Part shown: one piece after another, positions 35,067 through 43,048 of the stretch
Numbering within the stretch: position 1 is the first letter of the stretch
Layout of the letters: every line of letters begins with the position of its first letter
DNA from: Nitrobacter sp039808345
GTDB taxonomy: Bacteria > Pseudomonadota > Alphaproteobacteria > Rhizobiales > Xanthobacteraceae
Reading direction: 5' to 3'
NCBI RefSeq assembly: GCF_047824785.1
Contig: NZ_CP181167.1
Location: forward strand, 3,782,001-3,846,000
DNA length: 64,000 bases
Notes under the pieces: model-generated
What the model was told of the DNA's origin: nothing
The model's database searches: none
The model's input: the letters and a program-made list of their open reading frames with translations, nothing else
Position numbers and translations under genes: made by a program

Positions 35067-36783
35067 AGAGCATTTTTTCTTCTGATAGAATCAGAAGCAA
35101 AGCTCTGGATTGTTGTTTTGACGCGTTTTCCTCACGCGAACCGGCATCCACTTCGCTCGAAAGCGTATAACGGACAACCGCACCGCTTTCGGCCAGTTGT
35201 CGCCATCTGTAGAATGGCGAGTCCGGCGGCGGCGATAGCTCGGGCGTCCAGCCGGTCAGCTTTTCCAGCGCATAGCTGTCCATCACCCGCCCGCGCCAGA
35301 TCCGCTGGACCTGGCCGAGCGGCGTGAGCACCGCCGCGGTCGAGGCCAGAATCGAAGCGTCATCGGGCTCTCGGGCGACATAAAGCCCGGCATGCCCGGC
35401 AATCACGTCGCGACCGGGATCGCGGAAGCCGAGGAAGCGGCTGCGCTCGTTGATCTGGATTACCGGCACGCGATCCCTGAGATGCCAGCGCAGTATCGCG
35501 TAAACGCGGTAGTCGGTTGTCGCGATCCAGGTTGCACCGGAGTTTTCCATTTCGCTCTCAGCGCGGCTCGCGACCTGCGCGAATCCCGCCTCGCCGCCGA
35601 TCGGATCGGTCTTGCCGATGAAATTCCACGGGCTGACGGTGTAATAGAGGAAGATCACGACGATGAGACAGAGGCCCGACGCGATCGCTGCACTGGCCCA
35701 GAACCTGGACCCCTTCACCATCCATGCCGGCCAGTTTTCGCGCGGCCGCTTCGCCAAGTCGATCGCCGCCGCCGCGAAACCCAGCGGCCAGATGAACATC
35801 GGCCAGGTGTCGCCGACCCGAAGGGTGAGCGATTTCCAGAGGAAGTATCCGAACGGGACGAGCACGGCGGTCGACAGCAGCACTGCGACGGGATCGCGAT
35901 GCCGATAGCCGCGCCATGCCGTGAGGCCCACGGCGAACAGCACCACCGGCAGCAGGATCGGTCCGACCTGGCCGAACTGAAGGCCGATGTAATCGCCGAG
36001 CGTGCGAGGATTGAAATCATGCGCCGCCGTCGCGCGAACAAACTGAAACCTGAAGGAGGCCCAGTCGTGCATCACGTTCCAGATCAGGACCGGCGAGAAC
36101 ACCACGACGGCAATCACCGCCGCGAGCCATGGATACGGACTGCGCAGCCAGCGCAGGCGCCAGTCCGGCACCAGGATAAAAGCGGCAATGGCGGGGATCA
36201 GCATCACGGCGGTCAGCTTCGACAGCAGCGAAAGCCCTCCGAAAAGGCCGGCCGCGAGCCACCAGCGCGCATCGCCGCTCTCGGTGAGCCGCACAAGCGA
36301 CCAGACCATCGCCAGCTCGAACGGAATCAGCGCGATATCGGGCGCGACCTTAGCCATCAGCAGGCCGTAATACAGCGCGGCTTCCATCATCAGAACAGCC
36401 AGCAAGGCGGCGCGCATGTCGCGCGTGACGCGGCGGACGATGTCGGCCAGCAGCAACTGCGATACCGGCATCGCCAGCAGCCCGGCGAATCTGACGCCGA
36501 AACTGGTATCGCCGAAAATCGAGGTGCCGAAACGAATGAACCACGCGATCATCGGGGGATGATCGAGAAAGGACAGCGCGTTTTCCTTCGACCAGGTCCA
36601 GTAATAGGCCTCGTCCGTGCGCAGTTCGAGAACACTCGCAAAAACACATCGCATCGCGGTCATGGCGGCGATCAACGCCGCGAACCAAAGCAGCGACGAA
36701 CGCGCCGGGCGTTCGCGATGCAGCGAGGGGTTGTCAGGATCAGCGATGATCATCCGGATGCCGATGTTGCGTCCGTCGCGCAT
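35065..36783 (-). CDS. ArnT/PMT-like membrane glycosyltransferase with repeat-derived tail
   Basis: 572-residue polytopic inner-membrane protein of the GT83/GT39 (ArnT, PMT_2) type, which transfers a sugar from a polyprenyl-phosphate carrier to an acceptor on the periplasmic side. After the first membrane segment comes the catalytic loop ELRTDEAYYWTWSKENALSF then LDHPPMIAWFIRFGTSIFG, followed by about ten more membrane segments and a soluble C-terminal domain. ATG at 36783 has GGAG upstream; an in-frame ATG at 36807 also exists. The last 31 residues (starting SSEVDAGSREENASK) are encoded by a dispersed type B repeat, so the native terminus near VVRYTL was extended. Acceptor unknown. Confidence 0.87.
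   Translation of the reverse strand: MRDGRNIGIRMIIADPDNPSLHRERPARSSLLWFAALIAAMTAMRCVFASVLELRTDEAYYWTWSKENALSFLDHPPMIAWFIRFGTSIFGDTSFGVRFAGLLAMPVSQLLLADIVRRVTRDMRAALLAVLMMEAALYYGLLMAKVAPDIALIPFELAMVWSLVRLTESGDARWWLAAGLFGGLSLLSKLTAVMLIPAIAAFILVPDWRLRWLRSPYPWLAAVIAVVVFSPVLIWNVMHDWASFRFQFVRATAAHDFNPRTLGDYIGLQFGQVGPILLPVVLFAVGLTAWRGYRHRDPVAVLLSTAVLVPFGYFLWKSLTLRVGDTWPMFIWPLGFAAAAIDLAKRPRENWPAWMVKGSRFWASAAIASGLCLIVVIFLYYTVSPWNFIGKTDPIGGEAGFAQVASRAESEMENSGATWIATTDYRVYAILRWHLRDRVPVIQINERSRFLGFRDPGRDVIAGHAGLYVAREPDDASILASTAAVLTPLGQVQRIWRGRVMDSYALEKLTGWTPELSPPPDSPFYRWRQLAESGAVVRYTLSSEVDAGSREENASKQQSRALLLILSEEKML
35066..35170. repeat. dispersed mosaic repeat, type B, translated
   Basis: TAGAGCATTTTTTCTTCTGA to GAAAGCGTATAACG with all type B words. 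Read on the minus strand, it is the last 31 codons of the glycosyltransferase gene. Confidence 0.9.
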
Positions 36784-37041
36784 CCCCGCTCCGGCAGCTT
36801 CGGTCACGCTTTCTTGACCACCCCGCCTCCGGTGTCAATCAGCGCCCCTTCACGGAGTTTCGAGTGAACAAGCGACAGCAGCATTATTCCGCCAAAGCCG
36901 GAATCCCGAACAGGAAATCTCCATAGACCGTCATCCGCCTTCATCATGCGAAGGCGCTGATTGACTTGCGGGCTGGCGGTGCGAGACTTGCCGGATGGAA
37001 TAAGCCCCGCGACCGCCTCGATGGAAGCCAGGGAGAACGCC

Positions 37042-38244
37042 GTGCTCGACCGACGGGACATGCTGAAACACATCGGCGCGGGACTGACGCTCGGCGTCGG
37101 ACTGTCTCCTCTCAAAGCCCTGGCGCTCGACAGCGTGACGATGCCCTTCGACAATGGCGAACGCCCGCTGGTCAAATATCCGCAGAAGCGTCCGATGATC
37201 GGAATCACCAGCCGGCCGCCCCAACTCGAAACACCGTTCTCGGTTTTCAACCAAGGCCCCATCACGCCGAACGACGCTTTCTTTGTCCGCTATCATCTTG
37301 CCGACATCCCGCTCGACGTCGATCCCGACACCTTCACGCTCGAGATCAAGGGCACGGTCGATCGTCCGCTCAAGTTATCGCTCACGGATATCAAGAAGAT
37401 GAAGCAGACGGAGATCGTCGCGGTCAATCAGTGCTCGGGCAACACCCGCGGGTTCTTCAATCCGCGGGTCGCGGGCGGCCAGCTCGGTCACGGAGCGATG
37501 GGCAACGCGCGCTGGCGCGGCGTTTCGCTCAAGACCGTGCTCGATCAGGCCGGCGTGCAGCCCGGCGCGAAGCAGGTGGTTTTCGCAGGCATGGACGGCC
37601 CGGTCAGCGACAGGACGCCGGACTTCGCCAAGGCGCTCGATGTCGATCACGCCCGTGACGGCGAGGTCATGCTGGCCTATCTGATGAACGGAAGAGACCT
37701 GCCGTTTCTGAACGGCTTTCCGCTCCGGCTCGTCGTTCCCGGATATTACGGCACCTACTGGATCAAGCATCTCAATGAGATCACCGTCATCGACGGCACC
37801 TACGACAATTTCTGGATGAAGACGGCCTATCGCATTCCCGACAATGCCTGCGCCTGTGTCGAACCGGGCGCGACGCCGACAGCGACGGTCCCCATCAACA
37901 GGCTCAATGTCCGCTCCTTCATCACCAACGTCTCCGAAGGCGCGCAACTCAGGCGCGGCAGAAAAATCCTGAAGGGAATCGCGTTCGATGGCGGCACGGG
38001 CATCAGGAATGTCGAGGTCTCGATCGACGGCGGCAAGACCTGGAAGAGCGCGCGGCTCGGACGGAGTTACGGCAGATACGCGTTCCACGAATGGAAGGTG
38101 CCGGTCAAGCTCATCGCCGGGCCGCACGAACTGAAAGTGCGCGCCACCAGCAACGGCGGCGAGGTACAACCGATCGAGGCTAGGTGGAATCCGGCGGGTT
38201 ACATGCGTAACGTCACCGAGACCGTTCGCGTCTCGGTCTCTTGA
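37042..38244 (+). CDS. sorA: sulfite dehydrogenase molybdopterin subunit (SorA-like), Tat-exported
   Basis: 400-residue periplasmic molybdoenzyme that oxidises sulfite to sulfate. A Tat signal is at the N-terminus (LDRRDMLKHIGAG). The molybdenum-ligating Cys lies in VNQCSGNTRGFF. Other sulfite-oxidase-fold pieces are GNARWRGVSLKTVLDQAG, GFPLRLVVPGYYGTYWIKHL and, in the dimerisation domain, VEVSIDGGKTW. GTG at 37042 with AGGGAG upstream is the best start, although the frame is open to 36961. The next gene encodes a monohaem cytochrome c, the arrangement known for sorAB. Confidence 0.92.
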   Translation: MLDRRDMLKHIGAGLTLGVGLSPLKALALDSVTMPFDNGERPLVKYPQKRPMIGITSRPPQLETPFSVFNQGPITPNDAFFVRYHLADIPLDVDPDTFTLEIKGTVDRPLKLSLTDIKKMKQTEIVAVNQCSGNTRGFFNPRVAGGQLGHGAMGNARWRGVSLKTVLDQAGVQPGAKQVVFAGMDGPVSDRTPDFAKALDVDHARDGEVMLAYLMNGRDLPFLNGFPLRLVVPGYYGTYWIKHLNEITVIDGTYDNFWMKTAYRIPDNACACVEPGATPTATVPINRLNVRSFITNVSEGAQLRRGRKILKGIAFDGGTGIRNVEVSIDGGKTWKSARLGRSYGRYAFHEWKVPVKLIAGPHELKVRATSNGGEVQPIEARWNPAGYMRNVTETVRVSVS

Positions 38245-38255
38245 GGGAAGGCCTG

Positions 38256-38585
38256 ATGATGCGTTTCGTTGCTCTTGCCCTCGCGACCATCGGACTGGCG
38301 GCGAGCGTCCGCGCCTTTACCCCGATGACAGCCGCCGCCGAACCGCTTTCCTATCAGCTCCCGCGCGAAACGATCGAATTCAAGCCGGGACCAAATCTCG
38401 ACGTCGTGAAAAACAATTGCCTCGCGTGTCATTCGGCGGATTACATCGCGATCCAGCCTCGCGGCCCGGCGCTCGGGAAGAAGTTCTGGCAGGCGGAGGT
38501 CAACAAGATGATCAAGGCGTACGGCGCGCAGATCGACGAGGCCGACATCGGCAAGATCGTCGAGTATCTGGCTGCTGCGTATTGA
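38256..38585 (+). CDS. sorB: sulfite dehydrogenase cytochrome c subunit (SorB-like)
   Basis: 109-residue periplasmic monohaem cytochrome c, the electron acceptor subunit for SorA. A signal peptide (MRFVALALATIGLAASVRAF) precedes the mature part, and CLACH is the haem-binding motif. The axial Met is probably in VNKMIKAYGA. It starts 11 bases after the sorA stop, behind GAGGGAAGG, so the two are one operon. ATGs at 38256 and 38259 are both possible. Confidence 0.9.
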   Translation: MMRFVALALATIGLAASVRAFTPMTAAAEPLSYQLPRETIEFKPGPNLDVVKNNCLACHSADYIAIQPRGPALGKKFWQAEVNKMIKAYGAQIDEADIGKIVEYLAAAY

Positions 38586-38689
38586 GGACGCAAGGCGTGC
38601 TTTGACCGCAAAACCCCAAGCCGTCTCCGGCCGGGCGGATCGCTGCCTGCCCCGTTTCAGGTCAAACCCATCCCGGCTCGAAACACTTA

Positions 38690-38792
38690 AAGCGGCGGCC
38701 GGTCAAATGGAATCAGCGCCGCCGCTCCAGTTAATTGATCGAGCATCGGATTTATCCCGAAACCGGTTCCCGCTTTCGGGTCCGATGCTCTA
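38690..38792. repeat. dispersed mosaic repeat, type A
   Basis: Complete type A copy: AGCGGCGGCCGGTCAAATGG, CCGCCGCTCCAGTTAATTGA, GAGCATCGG...CCGATGCTCTA. Its end supplies the TAG stop of otsA on the minus strand. Confidence 0.9.
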
Positions 38793-40268
38793 ATGAATGC
38801 CGGCGCCGCTACGCGAGCCCACCACATGCAGGGGCCATGATTGCGGCGTCACCGCCGCCGCAGCGGGACAATCGCTCGCGATCTTCTGGTTGGACGCGCG
38901 CGCATCCTCCAGCGCTTCGGAAAAGTCCGTGAACCATTGCTGGGCGGTGCCGGCGCGCAGCTTCCGCATCATGGCCTCCCAGCGCGTCCTGCGTTCTGTC
39001 AGAGGCATCGCGAATGCGGCGGCGACGGCGCGAGCCATTCCGTCGATTTCGTGTGGATTGACAAGGAGCGCCGTCTGCAACTCGTTCGCGGCGCCGGCGA
39101 ATTTGGACAGGACCAGAACGCCGGGATCGGCGGGGTTCTGCGCGGCGACATATTCCTTTGCGACGAGATTCATCCCGTCATGCAGCGGCGTCACCACGCC
39201 CACGCGCGCCGTGCGATAGAGGCCGGCCAGCACGGTCTGGCTGTATCCCCGATTGAGGTAGCGGATCGGCATCCAGTCGGTTTCGCCGTGACGGCCGTTG
39301 ACCTCGGTGACCAGCCTGGCCAGTTCGCTCTTGAGATTGCTGTAAGCCTCGATCGTACCGCGAGAGGGCGTCGCGATTTGCAGCAACGACACGGTGCGCT
39401 TCAGCGCGGGATTCAGGACCAGCATCCGATCGAATGCATTGATCCGGTTCACAAGGCCTTTCGAATAGTCGAGGCGATCGACGCCGATCGCCAGTTGCTC
39501 TCCGTTCAGGCTGCGGCGCAATCGCGATACGTCCGGATGCGATGACGCCTTGGCGGCCTGCACCGCAAATTTCTCGACATCGATGCCGATCGGGAACACC
39601 GCGCATCGCGACTTGCCGTAACGCGAGGTGACGACGCCGTCCTGAATCTTGAGCCCAAGCTCCGATTGAACGTAGCTGAGAAAGTTCTCGCAGTCGTCGT
39701 CGGTCTGGAACCCGATCAGATCATAGGCCAGCATCGCTTCGATCAGTTCGCGATGATGCGGCACGGCGCCCATGATGGCGCGCGCCGGCCAGGGTGTGTG
39801 CAGGAAGAAACCGATGGGATTGCGCACGCCGAGATCGCGCAATTCAGCTCCAAGCGAGAGGAAATGGTAATCCTGAATCCAGAACGCGGTGTCCGGCTTG
39901 CGAAAGCGCATCAAGGCCCGCGCCATGAAGGCATTGACCTCGCGATACGACTGGTAGTCGTCGTTCGACACGCGAATGAGATCGGACCGGGAGTGCAGCG
40001 CAGGCCATAACGCCGAATTGGCGAAGCCTTCATAGTAGCCGCCGTAGTGCGCGGCTGGCAGATCGAGCAATGCAAGCGCGCCCGACCCGAGCGCTTCAAC
40101 TTCAGCAAACGGTTCCTTGTGCGACCCGTCGCGCACCCGACCGCTGGAACCTACCCAAATTGCGCCTGATTTTTCGATAACTGGTAACAAAGCCGCCGCG
40201 AGGCCGCCTGTCAGGGGCTCATTGGCCCGCGCACGCGCCACGCGATTCGAAACGACGACGAGGCTCAC
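38790..40268 (-). CDS. otsA: trehalose-6-phosphate synthase
   Basis: 492-residue GT20 enzyme joining UDP-glucose and glucose-6-phosphate to trehalose-6-phosphate. Motifs: LVVVSNRVAR at the start, GGLAAALLPVIEKSGAIWVG, FWIQDYHFLSLGAELR, IGFFLHTPWPA, LAIGVDRLDYSKGLVNRINA, and PLHDGMNLVAKEYVAAQ. A GTG start at 40268 follows AGGAGGGG. An EcfG-type promoter lies 35 bases further upstream, so general-stress control is likely. The stop codon is the TAG of a type A repeat. It is separated by 180 bases from the GH15-otsB-MFS operon on the same strand. Confidence 0.95.
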   Translation of the reverse strand: MSLVVVSNRVARARANEPLTGGLAAALLPVIEKSGAIWVGSSGRVRDGSHKEPFAEVEALGSGALALLDLPAAHYGGYYEGFANSALWPALHSRSDLIRVSNDDYQSYREVNAFMARALMRFRKPDTAFWIQDYHFLSLGAELRDLGVRNPIGFFLHTPWPARAIMGAVPHHRELIEAMLAYDLIGFQTDDDCENFLSYVQSELGLKIQDGVVTSRYGKSRCAVFPIGIDVEKFAVQAAKASSHPDVSRLRRSLNGEQLAIGVDRLDYSKGLVNRINAFDRMLVLNPALKRTVSLLQIATPSRGTIEAYSNLKSELARLVTEVNGRHGETDWMPIRYLNRGYSQTVLAGLYRTARVGVVTPLHDGMNLVAKEYVAAQNPADPGVLVLSKFAGAANELQTALLVNPHEIDGMARAVAAAFAMPLTERRTRWEAMMRKLRAGTAQQWFTDFSEALEDARASNQKIASDCPAAAAVTPQSWPLHVVGSRSGAGIH

Positions 40269-40302
40269 AAGGGTCCCCTCCTGGTTTTGCACCCGTTAGA
40301 TA

Positions 40303-40327
40303 AACGCTCGTTCATCAATATGGTTCC
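40303..40327 (-). promoter_or_regulatory. EcfG-type general stress promoter (otsA)
   Basis: On the minus strand GGAAC (40327-40323), exactly 16 bases, then CGTT (40306-40303), the EcfG consensus. The start codon is 35 bases downstream with a good ribosome site between. Confidence 0.78.
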
Positions 40328-40448
40328 TGCCTCCTTCCCACCAAATTGACGCCAAATTCAGGCAGTCTAGAACGAAACCTAAGTTCTTCGTCATTTGGAA
40401 ATAAAACAGTTGCCACAATACTTTTAATGGGAAGTGTCTTCCATTAAA

Positions 40449-42242
40449 TCAGCTGCGCCAGTAGCGATCTTCCCAGTTCCGCGACAGTTTCATGCCGGTC
40501 AGGATCAATCCGGCCATCGAGTAAGTCTGCGGGAAGTTTCCGAACAGCGCGCCGGTTTTGGGATCGACATCCTCCGACAAAAGCCCGAAGCGATTGCGAT
40601 GCGCCAACGCATCCGTGAACGCCTCCCGCGCTTCTTCGCGCCGCCCGAGCGCCCACCACGCATCGATCAGCCAGAACCGGCAGATCAGAAAAGCGGTGAC
40701 GGGGAGACCGAAGTCATCTTCCGCCGCGTAGCGCATCACATGCTTTTCACGCAGCAGCTCGCGCTCCATGGCGGCGACGGTTTTGACGAATCTGGGATCG
40801 TCGACCTCGCAGACCCCGAGTTCAGGCAGCAACAGCACGCTCGCATCGAGATCATCGGACCCGAACGCCGCCGTGAACGCCTCGCGCTTCGGATTCCAGG
40901 CGCGCTCGATCAGTTCAGCGTGCAGGGGATCGGCAATTGCGTTCCAATGCGCCGCGCGGTCCGACAGGCCAAGCCGCTCCGCGATGGCCGCGAGCCGGTT
41001 GATCCCGGCCCAGCACATCGCCGCGGAATGAGTATGAATGCGCTGACGACCGCGATATTCCCATATGCCGGCATCGCTCGTCATCGCGACCCGGGCCGCC
41101 TTGTCGCCCAGCGATTCAAGCAGCCTGAACAGGCTTTCGTCACCGGGTCGCGGCAATCGCCGGTCGAAGAACATGGGCAGCGCGGCGAGGATGGCGCTTC
41201 CATAGGTGTCGTGCTGCTTCTGGTTGACCGCGGCATTGCCGACACGCACCGGCCCGTCGCCATGGTAGCCTTGAAGGTCGGCGGCGGTCCACTCGTTCAG
41301 CGGCAAATTCGGAACCACGCTGTAGACCGGCTTGAGATCCTCCTCGGCATTGGATGCGAGCGAGAGCGTGAAGCCGATGAAGTCCTCCATCGTCCGCGTG
41401 GCGCCGACGCGATTGAGCGCCTTGACGACGAAATAGGCATCGCGCAGCCAGCAATAACGATAATCCCAGTTGCGGCCCGAGCCGGGCGCCTCCGGAATCG
41501 AGGTGGTGTGCGCGGCGATGATGCCGCCGGTTTCCTCGAAGTTGGACAGCTTGAGCGTGATGGCGGCGCGGATAATGGCTTCCTGCCATTCATAGGAGAT
41601 GTAGAGGCGCCGCACCCAGCCCAGCCAGTAGGTTTTGGTTTCCTCGGCGAAGCGCTGGGCGGTCGATGCGAGATCGCCGGGGAACGCTTCGTCATTTCCG
41701 AACACCAGATACATCGGCCGCGTCAGAACGAACGGCGTTTCGTTTTCGATCAGGGCCAGCGGCGCATCGGTGGTCACCCGGAGCGCGGTGCCGTCTTCCT
41801 CGAAGTAGCGAATGTGGTTGCTGCCCATCGAGTGCCGGACCAGCGGCTTGCCGTAGGCGTGCGTCGGCCGGATGCGGATGGTGATCCGGGGCAGGCCCGT
41901 GACAGGCTCGATGATGCGAAACAACTGCGGCGGCCGGAATATGCGGCCGTACTGCCGGAAACGGGGCGCGAAGTCGGTGATGCGCACGGCATTGCCGTGC
42001 GTGTCGGTCAGGACGGTGGAGACGATCGTGGTGTTGCGGACATAGTCCGACTGGAAATCGGCCATGCCGTCCAGCACGACATCGCTAAAACCCTTTTCTT
42101 CGTTGCCCGCGAGCAGGCGCGAGAATACCGGGTCCGAGTCGAAGCGCGGGAAGCACCACCATACGAGTCGCGCGGTCGGATCGACAAGGGCCGCCGTGCG
42201 GCAGTTGCCGATGACGGCAAGATCGAGCCCATGATCGGTCAT
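40449..42242 (-). CDS. GH15 glucoamylase/trehalase-type hydrolase
   Basis: 597-residue glycoside hydrolase family 15 protein, an (alpha/alpha)6-barrel enzyme that inverts configuration while releasing glucose. The N-terminal beta domain begins LDLAVIGNCRTAALVDPTAR and continues LVWWCFPRFDSDPVFSRLL. The catalytic-domain motifs are GSGRNWDYRYCWLRDAYFVV and, with a catalytic Glu, GIWEYRGRQRIHTHSAAMCW. Some GH15 enzymes are trehalases. Its four-base overlap (ATGA) with otsB makes trehalose or a related storage sugar the likely substrate. No signal peptide is seen, so it is cytosolic. Confidence 0.9.
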   Translation of the reverse strand: MTDHGLDLAVIGNCRTAALVDPTARLVWWCFPRFDSDPVFSRLLAGNEEKGFSDVVLDGMADFQSDYVRNTTIVSTVLTDTHGNAVRITDFAPRFRQYGRIFRPPQLFRIIEPVTGLPRITIRIRPTHAYGKPLVRHSMGSNHIRYFEEDGTALRVTTDAPLALIENETPFVLTRPMYLVFGNDEAFPGDLASTAQRFAEETKTYWLGWVRRLYISYEWQEAIIRAAITLKLSNFEETGGIIAAHTTSIPEAPGSGRNWDYRYCWLRDAYFVVKALNRVGATRTMEDFIGFTLSLASNAEEDLKPVYSVVPNLPLNEWTAADLQGYHGDGPVRVGNAAVNQKQHDTYGSAILAALPMFFDRRLPRPGDESLFRLLESLGDKAARVAMTSDAGIWEYRGRQRIHTHSAAMCWAGINRLAAIAERLGLSDRAAHWNAIADPLHAELIERAWNPKREAFTAAFGSDDLDASVLLLPELGVCEVDDPRFVKTVAAMERELLREKHVMRYAAEDDFGLPVTAFLICRFWLIDAWWALGRREEAREAFTDALAHRNRFGLLSEDVDPKTGALFGNFPQTYSMAGLILTGMKLSRNWEDRYWRS

Positions 42243-43048
42243 TCAGCGACCGCTCGTTCGTCGTCCAGAAGACGGGCCAGCCAGGCCCTGACATGACGAG
42301 GCGCTTGAAAGTGCCCGTCGACGCCTTGAGCGCGCCGTCCGACCGAGAACGACAGGCCGTCCATGTCCGGCATGATGGCGAAGACCGTTTCATCGGTCAC
42401 GTCGTCGCCGATGAAGACCGGCCGCCGCCCCTTGAACGGTTCATGCGACATCAGTTCGGTCACGCCGGTCGCCTTGGTAAATCCGGAATGCTTGATCTCG
42501 CAGACGAACTTGCCCGGCAGCACCTCTAAGGGCGCGTTCGGAAGTTCCGCGCGTATCGCCGAGACCCGATCATAGATCGCGAGCTCGACGTCCGGCGCTT
42601 TTCTGAAGTGCAGCGCCAGCGAATACCCCTTGTTTTCGACCAGAATTCCGGGATGCAGTTCGGAGATGGCCGCGAAACGCCGCATCAGATCCGGATTCAT
42701 CGGCGGCGCATGGGCAGCCACGGCCTCGCTTTCGACCGAGATCCGCATCTCCGCGCCGTGACCACCGACCGCAGGAAACAGCGACGGCGCGAAGATCCGG
42801 TCGATATCGCGGAGCGATCGACCGCTGACCAGCGCCAGCGCGCCGCCGGTCCGCGACAACAGCCGCGCCAGCGACGAAGCGAGCTTTGGCGGCACGCGAA
42901 CCTCGCTCGGCGACGGCGCGAGATCGAGCAGCGTGCCGTCGATATCGAGCAGCAGCGCAGACGTCCCGAGCGGCAGCGTGCGAGGCTCAACATCGTCGGG
43001 CACTGAAGCGGTTTTGTTCGGCACGGTTCCTGTTACATCCTGATTCAT
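42239..43048 (-). CDS. otsB: trehalose-6-phosphate phosphatase
   Basis: 269-residue HAD-superfamily phosphatase removing phosphate from trehalose-6-phosphate. The nucleophile motif is LLLDIDGTLLDLAPSP, followed by LALVSGRSLRDID, then VFIGDDVTDETVFAIM with the metal-binding aspartates. The ATG at 43048 overlaps the MFS gene's stop (ATGA), and its own stop overlaps the GH15 start in the same way. The three genes are therefore a tightly coupled operon, while otsA is transcribed separately. Confidence 0.95.
   Translation of the reverse strand: MNQDVTGTVPNKTASVPDDVEPRTLPLGTSALLLDIDGTLLDLAPSPSEVRVPPKLASSLARLLSRTGGALALVSGRSLRDIDRIFAPSLFPAVGGHGAEMRISVESEAVAAHAPPMNPDLMRRFAAISELHPGILVENKGYSLALHFRKAPDVELAIYDRVSAIRAELPNAPLEVLPGKFVCEIKHSGFTKATGVTELMSHEPFKGRRPVFIGDDVTDETVFAIMPDMDGLSFSVGRRAQGVDGHFQAPRHVRAWLARLLDDERAVAE

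Noticed and set aside
40434..42296. 620-codon open frame on the plus strand
   Set aside because: It is antisense to the clear GH15 gene; its translation is Arg/Gln/His-rich low-complexity typical of GC-rich shadow frames.
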